This document shows positions 34,642 through 43,673 of a DNA stretch of 60,473 nucleotides, one piece after another (the stretch's first letter is position 1; each line of letters starts with the position of its first letter). Origin of the DNA: Ruminococcaceae bacterium UBA6434 (GTDB lineage: Bacteria; Bacillota; Clostridia; Oscillospirales; Acutalibacteraceae). A program made the position numbers and the translations under genes. The DNA lies in assembly GCA_002437245.1 (NCBI GenBank), contig DJOQ01000038.1:1-60473 (forward strand), in the 5' to 3' direction. The notes under the pieces are model-generated. The model did not search any database. It was not told the origin of the DNA and saw only the letters and a list, made by a program, of their open reading frames with translations.

Positions 34642-35970
34642 CTATACTTTTGCTTTTTTCCATACACCGGAGAGATACAGAGTAAGCGAAGCCAAGCTTG
34701 CAACTATCCAGCCTATCGGCCAGGACCACCAAATTCCGAGCTGCCCTATGTGAGGTGTGAGAATGAAGGCAAAAATTACGCGGAGTATAAGGTCTGTAAA
34801 TGTTGAAACCATAAAACTGAGCATAGCTCCCGAGCCACGCAAAATTCCGTCAACAATTATTTTAACTGTCGCTAAAAAATAGAATGGTGATACGATTTTT
34901 AAAAATTGAACGCCGGCTGTTATAACATCAGTATTATCATGTGAAACAAATATCATCATCATATACTTTGGGAAAAAGAAAAATGCTATAAAAAACGGAA
35001 GTGCAACCAGCAGTGCAATTTTCAGTCCCGAACCGAATCCTTTTTTGACTCTGTCGGTATTATGTGCACCGATATTTTGCGCTGTGTAGCTTGAAATACC
35101 GTTGCTTAATGTGACAAGCGTGGTTATTGTAAATGTGTTAAGCTTCATGGCAGCTGCGAAACCGGCTACAACAGCGGCGCCGAAACTGTTGATAAGACCT
35201 TGTATAAATACGTTGCCTACCGAAACAAAGCTTTGTTGTAAGATGCTCGGCACGGCAACTTTTGTTATTCTGAGCAGCATTTTTCCGGAAAATATTTGAG
35301 GCTTTTCACTTTTAATATTATGTATTTTTCTGAGTAGTGCGATAAAAGCTAAGATGCCGGAAACGCCTTGTGCAATAAAAGTTGCCCAGGCAACTCCGGC
35401 AACGCCCATTTCCATAGGACCGGCAAATATTAAATCAAGAACTATGTTTGTCAGCGACGAAAAAATCAAAAAGTATAAGGGTGTTTTTGAATCACCGAGA
35501 GCCGTAAAAACAGCTGTACTTATATTGTATATGAACAGAAACGCCATACCCGCCGCATAAATATTGAGATAAGTTACGGAATCCGCCATAATGTTGTCAG
35601 GTGTACCCATGGCTTTTAAAAGTGTCTTTGAAGAGGACAGACCTACAGTGGTCAGTATAAGAGACAAAACAAAAGAAGAGATAATAGATGTATTGACAGC
35701 CGTTTTCATATGAGTAATGCGTTTGCCGCCGAACAGCTGTGAGATAACAACAGAGCATCCGATGTTGGAACCGTTTGCTATTGCGATAAAAATCATTGTT
35801 ACGGGATATGATGCTCCGACAGCGGCAAGCGCATTTACGCCTGCAAATTGCCCGGCAACTATGCTGTCAACAGTACTGTAAAGCTGCTGAAACATAACGC
35901 TGATTATCATTGGCAACGTAAATTTCCAAAGTGTTTTTTCAGGATTTCCCTTAGTCAGATCTGTGACCAT
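34642..35970 (-). CDS. MATE family efflux transporter
   Basis: A 442-residue protein with about twelve membrane helices in two homologous halves. The N-terminal LTKGNPEKTLWKFTLPMIIS and FQQLYSTVDSIVAGQF match the MATE family, as do GVAGVAWAT in the first half and the short tail after the last helix. Such exporters use a sodium or proton gradient to expel drugs or metabolites; the substrate is unknown. It stands alone on the minus strand with its own promoter, divergent from xpt. Confidence 0.93.
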   Translation of the reverse strand: MVTDLTKGNPEKTLWKFTLPMIISVMFQQLYSTVDSIVAGQFAGVNALAAVGASYPVTMIFIAIANGSNIGCSVVISQLFGGKRITHMKTAVNTSIISSFVLSLILTTVGLSSSKTLLKAMGTPDNIMADSVTYLNIYAAGMAFLFIYNISTAVFTALGDSKTPLYFLIFSSLTNIVLDLIFAGPMEMGVAGVAWATFIAQGVSGILAFIALLRKIHNIKSEKPQIFSGKMLLRITKVAVPSILQQSFVSVGNVFIQGLINSFGAAVVAGFAAAMKLNTFTITTLVTLSNGISSYTAQNIGAHNTDRVKKGFGSGLKIALLVALPFFIAFFFFPKYMMMIFVSHDNTDVITAGVQFLKIVSPFYFLATVKIIVDGILRGSGAMLSFMVSTFTDLILRVIFAFILTPHIGQLGIWWSWPIGWIVASLASLTLYLSGVWKKAKV

Positions 35971-35999
35971 TTCTTACCTCCGTTGTTTTTGTATTAGTC

Positions 36000-36028
36000 A
36001 TTATACCTAAAAGAACGCAATTTGTGAA
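36000..36028 (-). promoter_or_regulatory. Promoter of the MATE gene
   Basis: Minus strand: TTCACA (36028-36023), 17-base spacer and a perfect TATAAT (36005-36000), followed by an AACGGAGGTAAG binding site before ATG. Confidence 0.7.
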
Positions 36029-36075
36029 CATAAAATGATAAATTCAGACAGATTTACAGTTTTCTCGAGTTTTAG

Positions 36076-36104
36076 TTGAAATGTTTGTAAAGTTAATGTA
36101 TAAT
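36076..36104 (+). promoter_or_regulatory. Promoter of xpt
   Basis: TTGAAA (36076-36081), 17-base spacer, TATAAT (36099-36104). The expected start of transcription near 36111 lies downstream of an upstream in-frame ATG at 36081, which supports TTG 36135 as the real start. The leader of about 24 bases leaves no room for a purine riboswitch. Confidence 0.75.
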
Positions 36105-36134
36105 ATTAACATATTTTTACGTGGGGCGATTTTT

Positions 36135-36719
36135 TTGAAACTGCTTGAAGACAGAATTATAAAAGACGGTATTGTTAAGCCCGGCAATGTACTCAAGGTG
36201 GATTCGTTTTTAAATCATCAGATGGACATTTCGCTGTTTAACGATATTGGTAAGGAATTTAAGCGTCTTTTCAGCGATGCCCCTATAAACAAAATACTCA
36301 CTATTGAAGCCTCCGGTATAGGTATAGCCTGTATCGCAGCACAGTATTTCGACAATGTCCCTGTGGTTTTTGCAAAAAAATCACAGACCGTTAATATTGA
36401 CGGTGAAGTTTATTCTACTAAAATTGAGTCATTTACCCATAAAAGAGTATATGATGTAATTCTTTCAAAAAAATATCTTTCTTCAGAAGATCACGTTCTT
36501 ATCATTGATGACTTCCTTGCCAACGGGTGCGCGTTAAACGGACTTTTGGATATAGCGCAAAAGGCGGGTGCTACCGTTGAGGGCGTCGGCATTGCGGTTG
36601 AAAAAGGCTTTCAGCGCGGCGGCGAGCTTATCAGACAAAAAGGCGTTCGTGTCGAGTCTCTTGCGATTATTGAGAGCATGGATGCGGACAGCGGAAGCAT
36701 TGTATTTAAGAAACAGTGA
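36135..36719 (+). CDS. xpt: Xanthine phosphoribosyltransferase
   Basis: A 194-residue type I phosphoribosyltransferase that salvages xanthine to XMP. It matches the Bacillus enzyme in length and in GNVLKVDSFLNHQMD near the start, TIEASGIGIA, and the PRPP-binding VLIIDDFLANGCAL. I use TTG 36135 as start: it gives the family N-terminus and lies after the promoter, with GGGG upstream. Unlike the Bacillus gene there is no purine riboswitch. Directly downstream is a nucleoside importer, so the region works in purine uptake and salvage. Confidence 0.94.
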   Translation: MKLLEDRIIKDGIVKPGNVLKVDSFLNHQMDISLFNDIGKEFKRLFSDAPINKILTIEASGIGIACIAAQYFDNVPVVFAKKSQTVNIDGEVYSTKIESFTHKRVYDVILSKKYLSSEDHVLIIDDFLANGCALNGLLDIAQKAGATVEGVGIAVEKGFQRGGELIRQKGVRVESLAIIESMDADSGSIVFKKQ

Positions 36720-36795
36720 TCTTTTATTTGTTTGTATGACACAGGGGGAGAGCTTCTGTTCATAATATTATGTCAAAAAACTGGAGGAAACACAA

Positions 36796-38043
36796 ATGAA
36801 AAAGGTTCTCAGCATTCTTTTGTCAGTTGCTATGATCGTCCTTTGTTTTGCTGCATGCGGCAAAACCGACAGTGACACAAACACAACCGGCAAAGCAGCA
36901 AATGTCAAAGTAGGCTTTATATTCCTGCATGACGAAAACTCAACTTATGACAAGAACTTTATTAATGCAGCTGAAGAGGCTTGCAAAAAAGCCGGCGTTG
37001 AGATTCTTAAGAAGACCAACATCAGCGAAACACAGGCATGCTACGATGCAGCAGCCGAGCTTGTTGACGAAGGATGCAACATCATCTTTGCAGACAGCTT
37101 CGGTCACGAGTCTTATATAATTCAGGCGGCTAAAAAGTTCCCGGATGTTCAGTTCTTGCATGCGACAGGAACCAAAGCTCATACCGAAGGCCTTTCAAAT
37201 TATCATAACGCTTTTGCTTCAATATATGAAGGCAGATATCTTGCAGGTGTTGCTGCCGGCATGAAGCTTAACGAAATGATTTCTTCCGGTAAGATTACAG
37301 CCGACAAAGCAAAGATGGGTTATGTCGGTGCTTATACTTACGCAGAAGTTATTTCCGGTTATACTTCTTTCTATCTCGGCGCTAAGAGCGTTTGTCCGTC
37401 AGTTACCATGGAAGTTACCTTTACAGGTTCTTGGTATGATGAGACAGCTGAAAAAGAAGCTGCTCAGAAGCTTATAAACAATGGTTGCGTACTTATCAGC
37501 CAGCATGCTGACTCAATGGGTGCCCCGACTGCTTGCGAAGCTGCAGGCGTTCCCAATGTTTCTTATAACGGTTCTACTGTTTCTGCTTGTCCCAACACAT
37601 TCATTGTATCTTCAAGAATAGACTGGGCTCCTTATCTTGAGTATGCTATCGATTGCGTTAAAAACGGTAAAGCTATTGACACCGATTGGACCGGCACACT
37701 CAGCACAGGTTCTGTTGTACTTACCGATATAAATACTCAGGCGGCTGCTGAAGGCACTCAAGCAAAGATTGATGAAGTTAAGGCTGAACTTGAAAGCGGT
37801 AAACTTCATGTATTTGATACTTCTACATTTACTGTAACCGTATCAGACAGCAAAAATAAGAATGCTACTGTTGATGCCGACGGTCACCTTACAGGTTACT
37901 TGGCTGACGTTAACTCCGATGCTGATAACGCAGGTGACACCGAGGTCGTTTCGGATGGTTACTTCCATGAATCAGAAAAGCGTTCTGCTCCTTACTTCGA
38001 TGTACAGATAGACGGTATCACTCTTCTTGATACACAGTTCTAA
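36796..38043 (+). CDS. nupN: BMP family nucleoside-binding lipoprotein
   Basis: A 415-residue basic membrane protein family lipoprotein: signal peptide with lipobox CFAAC (Cys21), then a type 1 periplasmic-binding fold with VGFIFLHDENSTYDKNF, LVDEGCNIIFADSFGHE and GRYLAGVAAGM. Homologues (PnrA, BmpA, NupN) bind purine nucleosides and deliver them to an ABC permease. The ATPase and two permeases of that importer follow. GGAGG precedes ATG. A strong hairpin after the stop could keep expression of the binding protein above that of the membrane parts. Confidence 0.93.
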   Translation: MKKVLSILLSVAMIVLCFAACGKTDSDTNTTGKAANVKVGFIFLHDENSTYDKNFINAAEEACKKAGVEILKKTNISETQACYDAAAELVDEGCNIIFADSFGHESYIIQAAKKFPDVQFLHATGTKAHTEGLSNYHNAFASIYEGRYLAGVAAGMKLNEMISSGKITADKAKMGYVGAYTYAEVISGYTSFYLGAKSVCPSVTMEVTFTGSWYDETAEKEAAQKLINNGCVLISQHADSMGAPTACEAAGVPNVSYNGSTVSACPNTFIVSSRIDWAPYLEYAIDCVKNGKAIDTDWTGTLSTGSVVLTDINTQAAAEGTQAKIDEVKAELESGKLHVFDTSTFTVTVSDSKNKNATVDADGHLTGYLADVNSDADNAGDTEVVSDGYFHESEKRSAPYFDVQIDGITLLDTQF

Positions 38044-38064
38044 GGCTGAATACACAGATTTTAT

Positions 38065-38103
38065 ACTATATCCGTGGTCGATGAAAATCGACCACGGTAT
38101 AGT
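38065..38103 (+). other. Strong hairpin between the binding protein and transporter genes
   Basis: CCGTGGTCGAT pairs perfectly with ATCGACCACGG around a GAAA tetraloop, extended by ACTATA/TATAGT with one bulged T. No T-run follows. This is the form of an RNA stabiliser or partial terminator often found after the binding protein gene of ABC operons. Confidence 0.65.
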
Positions 38104-38217
38104 TATTTATTGGGAAATAGTTTTTCAACTGTTTTCGATTATTTTTACAGGACCTTATTCTCAAAAGAGCATGGTTTTGAATTCTAAATTTGCGTGAGAA
38201 AGGCTGTGTGGATTTTT

Positions 38218-39756
38218 ATGGCTGCTCCTTTTGCTCTGGAGTTAAAAGGGATAACTAAGACATTCGGCAGTACAATTGCTAATAAAGATGTTGACTTACA
38301 AGTAAAAAACGGCGAAATATTATCAATACTCGGAGAAAACGGCTCCGGTAAGACAACACTTATGAATATGGTTTCGGGAATATATTTTCCGGATTCCGGC
38401 GAGATTTATGTGGGCGGCAAAGAGGTCGTTATTAAATCTCCGAAAGATGCTTTTGATTTAAAAATCGGTATGATACATCAGCATTTTAAGCTTGTTGATG
38501 TTTTTAACGCTGTCCAAAATATTGTTTTGGGCGTAAACGACGGCAAAAAGTATAATTTGAAAGAAGCCGAAAAGAGAGTTAAAGCAATATGTGACAAGTA
38601 CGGCTTCGTCATTGATTTCAGTAAGAAAATTTATGAAATGTCTGTTTCGGAAAAGCAGACGGTAGAAATAATCAAGGTGCTTTACAGAGGTGCCGACATA
38701 CTTATTCTCGATGAGCCCACCGCTGTTTTGACGCCGCAGGAAACCGAAAAATTGTTCGACGTTCTCAGAAAAATGCGTGAGGATAACAAGTCGATTATAA
38801 TAATTACACACAAACTGCACGAAGTGCTTGAAATCTCCGATAGAGTCACTATTCTCAGAAAGGGTATGTATGTCGGCACGGTTGAGACAAAGGACGCTAC
38901 GGAACAGTCTCTAACGGAAATGATGATGGGCGAAAAAGTAAGCCTCAACATAAAGAGAACTGAGCCTAAAAACCCCGAACTTCGTATTGATGTTAAGAAT
39001 CTTTCCGTTAAAAACCATGAGGGCAAGCTTGTTCTTGACAATGTCAATTTTACCGCCAACAGCGGTGAAATCCTCGGTATTGCAGGTATTTCCGGCTGCG
39101 GACAAAAAGAATTACTTGAGTCAATAGCCGGTTTGCAGCAGACTGTAAAGGGTTCGAGTATTTTATACAAGTCCAAAGACGGCGAGGAGAGCCAGCTTGT
39201 AGGCAAATCTCCGAAAGAAATCAGAAAACTCGGCGTCGCTCTTTCATTTGTTCCAGAGGATAGGCTCGGAATGGGTCTTGTCGGCAATATGGATATTGTC
39301 GATAATATGATGCTGAGGTCTTATAAGGGCGGTCACACGGCTTTTCTTGAGAGAAAGGCGCCTAAAGATCTCGCAAATACAATTATTAAAGATCTGGAAG
39401 TAGTTACCCCGAGTGCAGAAACCCCTGTTCGCCGCCTTTCAGGCGGTAACGTTCAAAAGGTTCTTGTTGGTAGAGAGATAGCGTCAAATCCGACTGTTTT
39501 GATGGTTGCATATCCCGTTCGCGGACTTGATGTAAACTCATCATACCTGATCTATGATCTTCTCAATAAGCAAAAGGAACACGGAACGTCCGTTATATTT
39601 GTCGGTGAGGACCTCGATGTTCTTATTGAGCTCTGCGACAGAATAATGGTTATGAACAGCGGAAAAATAACCGGCATAGTTGACGGCAGAACCGCTAAAA
39701 AAGATGAAATCGGTATTCTTATGACAAAAAATACCGACAGGGAGGGCAAAGCATGA
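38218..39756 (+). CDS. nupO: Nucleoside ABC transporter, duplicated ATPase subunit
   Basis: A 512-residue ATPase with two nucleotide-binding domains in one chain, the layout of the NupO/RbsA group. The first domain has a normal Walker A (GENGSGKTTL) and a divergent signature region MSVSEKQTVEI; the second has a degenerate Walker A (GISGCGQKE) but a standard signature (LSGGNVQKVLVGREI). GTG 38194 is an in-frame alternative, but ATG 38218 begins at the point where family members start. It overlaps the next permease gene by four bases (ATGA). Confidence 0.93.
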   Translation: MAAPFALELKGITKTFGSTIANKDVDLQVKNGEILSILGENGSGKTTLMNMVSGIYFPDSGEIYVGGKEVVIKSPKDAFDLKIGMIHQHFKLVDVFNAVQNIVLGVNDGKKYNLKEAEKRVKAICDKYGFVIDFSKKIYEMSVSEKQTVEIIKVLYRGADILILDEPTAVLTPQETEKLFDVLRKMREDNKSIIIITHKLHEVLEISDRVTILRKGMYVGTVETKDATEQSLTEMMMGEKVSLNIKRTEPKNPELRIDVKNLSVKNHEGKLVLDNVNFTANSGEILGIAGISGCGQKELLESIAGLQQTVKGSSILYKSKDGEESQLVGKSPKEIRKLGVALSFVPEDRLGMGLVGNMDIVDNMMLRSYKGGHTAFLERKAPKDLANTIIKDLEVVTPSAETPVRRLSGGNVQKVLVGREIASNPTVLMVAYPVRGLDVNSSYLIYDLLNKQKEHGTSVIFVGEDLDVLIELCDRIMVMNSGKITGIVDGRTAKKDEIGILMTKNTDREGKA

Positions 39757-40856
39757 GTAATAAAAAGGTCCGTGAGCCTCTTTTCCATGTTGCAAAAAGA
39801 GGCAATGTTCCTAAATATAAATCTTGGGCTATACGTCTCGGCTCCATTGTTGCCGCTCTTATAGTATGTGCTGTAGTTACTATGCTTTTAACCGGTGAAA
39901 ATCCGATAAGCGTTTACAAAACAATGTTTGAGGGCGCATTCGGAACCGAGAGAAAAATTTGGAAACTACTGCAGAGCCTTGCAATGCTTCTGTGTGTTTC
40001 GCTCGCTATCACGCCGGCATTTAAAATGCGCTTTTGGAATATCGGCGGTGAGGGACAAGTGCTTATCGGAGGTCTTGCTACTGCTGCATGTATGATTTTG
40101 CTCGGCGGCAAAGTCCCCAACGCACTTTTGATTGTTATAATGCTTGTTGCAAGCGTTATTGCAGGCGCCGTTTGGGCATTGATTCCTGCAATATTCAAAG
40201 CAAGATTTAATACAAACGAAACATTATTTACATTAATGATGAACTATGTTGCGATTCAAATTGTTTCGTATTTCTGTATGTATTGGGAAAATCCCAAGGG
40301 TTCGGGCAAGATAGGTGTTATTAACAGCAATACAATGGACGGCTGGCTTCCGACTATCGGAAAATATGATTATCTTCTTAATATTATAATCGTTTTGGTA
40401 ATAACGATAGCTATGTATGTATATCTCAAGTACAGTAAACACGGCTATGAGATTTCGGTCGTAGGCGAATCTGAAAATACGGCGAGATACATAGGCATCA
40501 ATGTTAAAAAAGTTATTATGAGAACCTTGTTCCTTTCGGGTGCAATTTGCGGTATAGCAGGATTCTTACTTGTGGGTGGAACCGATCATACCATTTCATC
40601 TACAACGGCAGACGGTAGAGGATTTACCGCAATAATGGTATCCTGGCTTGCCAAATTCAACCCGATATATATGATTTTGACATCTTTCCTGCTTGTTTTC
40701 CTTGATGCGGGTGCAAGTCAGATTTCGATGGTGTTTAATCTCAACGAATCATTTTCGGATATTATAACCGGTATAATTCTTTTCTTCATCATAGGCAGTG
40801 AATTCTTTATCAACTATGAGCTGAAGTTCAGAAAATCTAAAAAGGAGGTAAAGTAA
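39753..40856 (+). CDS. nupP: Nucleoside ABC transporter permease, first subunit
   Basis: A 367-residue BPD_transp_2 family permease with about nine membrane helices. The conserved EAA-like loop region reads FNTNETLFTLMMNYVA, and FRMRFWNIGGEGQ-type sequence (here FKMRFWNIGGEGQ) is characteristic of the NupP/YufP group. It starts inside the ATPase gene and ends one base before the second permease. It forms half of the membrane channel for nucleosides supplied by the BMP lipoprotein. Confidence 0.93.
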   Translation: MSNKKVREPLFHVAKRGNVPKYKSWAIRLGSIVAALIVCAVVTMLLTGENPISVYKTMFEGAFGTERKIWKLLQSLAMLLCVSLAITPAFKMRFWNIGGEGQVLIGGLATAACMILLGGKVPNALLIVIMLVASVIAGAVWALIPAIFKARFNTNETLFTLMMNYVAIQIVSYFCMYWENPKGSGKIGVINSNTMDGWLPTIGKYDYLLNIIIVLVITIAMYVYLKYSKHGYEISVVGESENTARYIGINVKKVIMRTLFLSGAICGIAGFLLVGGTDHTISSTTADGRGFTAIMVSWLAKFNPIYMILTSFLLVFLDAGASQISMVFNLNESFSDIITGIILFFIIGSEFFINYELKFRKSKKEVK

Positions 40857-40857
40857 A

Positions 40858-41847
40858 ATGTTTTCATTGATTACTTTTCTCCATAGAGCCATAATGCAGG
40901 GCATACCGCTTCTTTTTGGTTCGACGGGCGAAATAATGACAGAAAAGTCCGGCAACCTTAACCTCGGAATCCCCGGCGTAATGTATATCGGCGGCATGAG
41001 CGGTGTTATAGGTGCGTTTCTTTATGAAAATTCCCTCTCATCTCCGTCCGATGCAGTCGGTTTCCTTGCGGTTATGATTCCGCTTTTGTGCTGCGCTTTG
41101 GGCTCTTTACTCGCAGGCTTGATTTATTGTTTCCTCACAGTTACTTTGCGGGCTAATCAGAATGTAACGGGTCTTGCGCTGACGACTTTCGGAACCGGTT
41201 TCGGTAATTTCTTCGGCGGCTCTCTCATAAAGCTCACCGGTGCCGATGTACCGTCGGTGGCACTTACAACAACAAGCAATTTCTTCAGAACCACTTTACC
41301 CGGAGCCGAAACTACTGGTTGGTTCGGTAAGCTGTTTTTGTCATACGGATTTTTGGCATATGCAGCTGTAATAATCGCAATTATCTGTTCTTATTTCCTA
41401 AATCATACCCGCCACGGATTAAATCTTCGTGCGGTAGGCGAAAATCCCGCGACAGCCGATGCTGCAGGAATAAACGTAAACAGAGCCAAATATCTTTCTA
41501 CATGCATAGGAAGTGTTATTGCGGGCTTCGGCGGACTCTATTATGTAATGGATTACGCCAACGGCGTTTGGTCGAATGACGGCTTCGGCGACAGGGGTTG
41601 GCTTGCAATTGCGCTTGTTATATTTGCTATTTGGCGTCCGAATCTCAGCATACTCGGTTCTATAGTGTTCGGCGGACTCTATATTGTTTATCTTTATGTT
41701 CCGGGCGCACTCCGCACACAGGAGCTTTACAAGATGATCCCTTATGTAGTCACCATAGTTGTTCTTATCCTTGTAAGTGTAAGAGATAAGAAAGAAAACC
41801 AAGGACCGGCTTCTCTCGGACTTTCATATTTCAGAGAGGACCGATAA
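40858..41847 (+). CDS. nupQ: Nucleoside ABC transporter permease, second subunit
   Basis: A 329-residue permease of the same family, about eight to nine helices, with PLLFGSTGEIMTEKSGNLNLG near the start, FLTVTLRANQNVTGLALTTFG and VGENPATADAAGINV. These match the NupQ/YufQ subunit. It ends the xpt-nupN-nupO-nupP-nupQ region and is followed by an intrinsic terminator. Confidence 0.94.
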   Translation: MFSLITFLHRAIMQGIPLLFGSTGEIMTEKSGNLNLGIPGVMYIGGMSGVIGAFLYENSLSSPSDAVGFLAVMIPLLCCALGSLLAGLIYCFLTVTLRANQNVTGLALTTFGTGFGNFFGGSLIKLTGADVPSVALTTTSNFFRTTLPGAETTGWFGKLFLSYGFLAYAAVIIAIICSYFLNHTRHGLNLRAVGENPATADAAGINVNRAKYLSTCIGSVIAGFGGLYYVMDYANGVWSNDGFGDRGWLAIALVIFAIWRPNLSILGSIVFGGLYIVYLYVPGALRTQELYKMIPYVVTIVVLILVSVRDKKENQGPASLGLSYFREDR

Positions 41848-41904
41848 TTTAAGTAACCTTGTCTGTTGTTTTAAAAAGACGGCTTACAGCAAAATATTAT
41901 TCAA

Positions 41905-41952
41905 AAAAGACAGCTCAAAGAGTATTTTTACTCTCTGTGCTGTCTTTTGTTA
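41905..41952 (+). terminator. Intrinsic terminator after the nucleoside importer
   Basis: AAAAGACAGC (41905-41914) pairs with GCTGTCTTTT (41939-41948); an inner AGAGT/ACTCT hairpin lies between. The AT-rich sequence from here to 42052 shows nothing further that I can support. Confidence 0.8.
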
Positions 41953-42052
41953 TCTGAAAGAATGTTTTGTTTACCTATTTTAAGCCCGCTCGCGGTTGAA
42001 GAAAAACGAAAAAATTTAAGCGGAATTGAACTTGGTTTTTACCTAATCTTTA

Positions 42053-42337
42053 TTATTTTGTTGTTAAAAAGCAATACGAAAGGCCTATAATCAATGTATG
42101 CACAATTATTATAATCGGTAAACCTATCATAAATTTTTTGTGAAGAGTTTTATGCCTTATTGCCTTCATAGTTACATACATTGCTGCGGCGCCTCCGAGA
42201 GAGGCAAAAGCCATAAGAGTTTTTTCGGGGATTCTTACAGCTTTTTTTATTGCGGCTATTTTGTCATAGACGGTTATAATTACCGACGGGATTGAAATAG
42301 AAATGTAGTATACAAGTATGTATTTCCAAGCGTCCAT
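42053..42337 (-). CDS. DUF1294 family small membrane protein
   Basis: A 94-residue protein with about four hydrophobic helices. The segment TVYDKIAAIKKAVRIPEKTL followed by FASLGGAAAMYVTM and a HKTLHKKF motif is diagnostic of DUF1294 (YsdA-like). The function of this family is unknown. I set the start at the ATG complementary to 42335-42337 because GGTGAT precedes it and the family begins there; the longer open frame extends into the divergent lipoprotein gene. It has its own minus-strand promoter. Confidence 0.85.
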   Translation of the reverse strand: MDAWKYILVYYISISIPSVIITVYDKIAAIKKAVRIPEKTLMAFASLGGAAAMYVTMKAIRHKTLHKKFMIGLPIIIIVHTLIIGLSYCFLTTK

Positions 42338-42352
42338 AATATCACCGCTACT

Positions 42353-42381
42353 ATAATATAATTTAATCATTTGCTTGTCAA
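42353..42381 (-). promoter_or_regulatory. Promoter of the DUF1294 gene
   Basis: Minus strand: perfect TTGACA (42381-42376), 17-base spacer, TATTAT (42358-42353). The -10 is only 15 bases before the start codon, so the mRNA would have a leader of roughly 9 bases that just includes the GGTGAT site. Confidence 0.65.
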
Positions 42382-42401
42382 TGCGAAAAGGAAGGCTTTG
42401 A

Positions 42402-43646
42402 ATGTTTAAAAAATTTACTGTAATTCTGTTTGCTTTGCTGCTTCTCTCGTCTTGCAGCCCGAAGAACATAAATCTTGCCGAGCCCGAAGCCACATCATTT
42501 GACAGTGGTAATGACAACAGTTTTAATGCCGATGATATTATCACTGATGAATATCGCGGCGTGTGGATAAACTACAATGAATTGTCTATGAAATCAGTCG
42601 GGGGAGGGACTGCCGAAGACTTTAAAAATAAGATCGATTCAATGTTTGAGAATATCAAAGCATTCGGACTTAATACAGTTATTTTTCAGGTCAGACCGTT
42701 TTCCGACAGCTTCTGCGCCTCCGAAATTTTTCCTTGGTCATCATATATAACAGGCGAGCAGGGAAAGAACCCGGGTTATGATCCGTTCCTTATAGCTACA
42801 AATGAAGCTGAAAAATACGGATTGAAAATTGAGGCGTGGATAAATCCGTACCGTGTGAGCTATAAAGATAATTTTGACGATTTAAGCGAATCTAATCCGG
42901 CTAAGCAATGGTACACAGATAATCCTTTGACGGACGATCTGATAATAACAGGCAGCGGGATTTATTATAATCCATCATCAAAAAGAGCACAGAAGATAAT
43001 CATTGACGGCGTTCGCGAAATAGTGAGAAATTACAATATATCGGCTATACATATGGATGATTATTTTTACCCGACCGTCGATGAAGGGATGGATGTTGAT
43101 TTATATACAAATTATCGCAATGAAGGGGGATGGTTGTCACTTAACGATTGGCGCAGAGAAAATGTTAATTCTTTTATAAGCGGGCTGTATTCCGCCGTTA
43201 AGTCAATAAAGCAAGACGTGAAAGTGGTGATAAGTCCTGCAGGGGACATAGAAAAAAATTATTCAATGCTGTACGCGGATGTTTTAAAGTGGTGTTCGCA
43301 AGGGGGATATGCAGACATTATTATGCCGCAGCTTTATTATGGATTTAAAAACAGCAGTAAACCGTTTTTAAACATGTTAAACCAATGGTCGGAGGCGGTG
43401 AAAAGCGGTAATGTTATGCTGTGCGTAGGTCTGGCATATTATAAAAGCGGAAAAACGGACGACAATGCGGGGAACGGAAAAAATGAATGGTGCGAAAACG
43501 GCAATATATGTTCCGAAGAAATAAGGTATTCAAGAAAAAAGAATAATTACTGCGGTTTTGCCGTGTATTCATATTCTTTTTTATTTGCGGAAAATAAGTC
43601 GGAAATTGCCGAAAAGGAATACCAAAACATAAAAAATGTGTTATAA
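42402..43646 (+). CDS. Family 10 glycosyl hydrolase-like (GHL10, DUF187) lipoprotein
   Basis: A 414-residue exported lipoprotein (lipobox LLSSC, Cys18). The GHL10 TIM-barrel is recognised from EYRGVWINYNELS, GLNTVIFQVRPFSDSFC, KIEAWINPYRV, AIHMDDYFYP and MPQLYYGF. Members of this family act on cell surface polysaccharides, and some are peptidoglycan-side-chain hydrolases; the substrate here is not known. Downstream lie an amidase and a glucosaminidase, which makes a cell wall role likely. Confidence 0.88.
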   Translation: MFKKFTVILFALLLLSSCSPKNINLAEPEATSFDSGNDNSFNADDIITDEYRGVWINYNELSMKSVGGGTAEDFKNKIDSMFENIKAFGLNTVIFQVRPFSDSFCASEIFPWSSYITGEQGKNPGYDPFLIATNEAEKYGLKIEAWINPYRVSYKDNFDDLSESNPAKQWYTDNPLTDDLIITGSGIYYNPSSKRAQKIIIDGVREIVRNYNISAIHMDDYFYPTVDEGMDVDLYTNYRNEGGWLSLNDWRRENVNSFISGLYSAVKSIKQDVKVVISPAGDIEKNYSMLYADVLKWCSQGGYADIIMPQLYYGFKNSSKPFLNMLNQWSEAVKSGNVMLCVGLAYYKSGKTDDNAGNGKNEWCENGNICSEEIRYSRKKNNYCGFAVYSYSFLFAENKSEIAEKEYQNIKNVL

Positions 43647-43673
43647 TAATTAAAATTGGTTTGGGATGTAAAA

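Noticed and set aside
35971..36134. Possible purine riboswitch before xpt
   Set aside because: Promoter elements leave about 24 bases of leader, and no conserved purine aptamer sequence is seen.
38194..38217. GTG start for the nucleoside ATPase gene
   Set aside because: The added eight residues (MRKAVWIF) are not found at the start of the family, and ATG 38218 gives the expected N-terminus.
42338..42544. Longer version of the DUF1294 protein on the minus strand
   Set aside because: The extra 69 residues lie inside the divergent lipoprotein gene and upstream of the DUF1294 promoter; they match no family.
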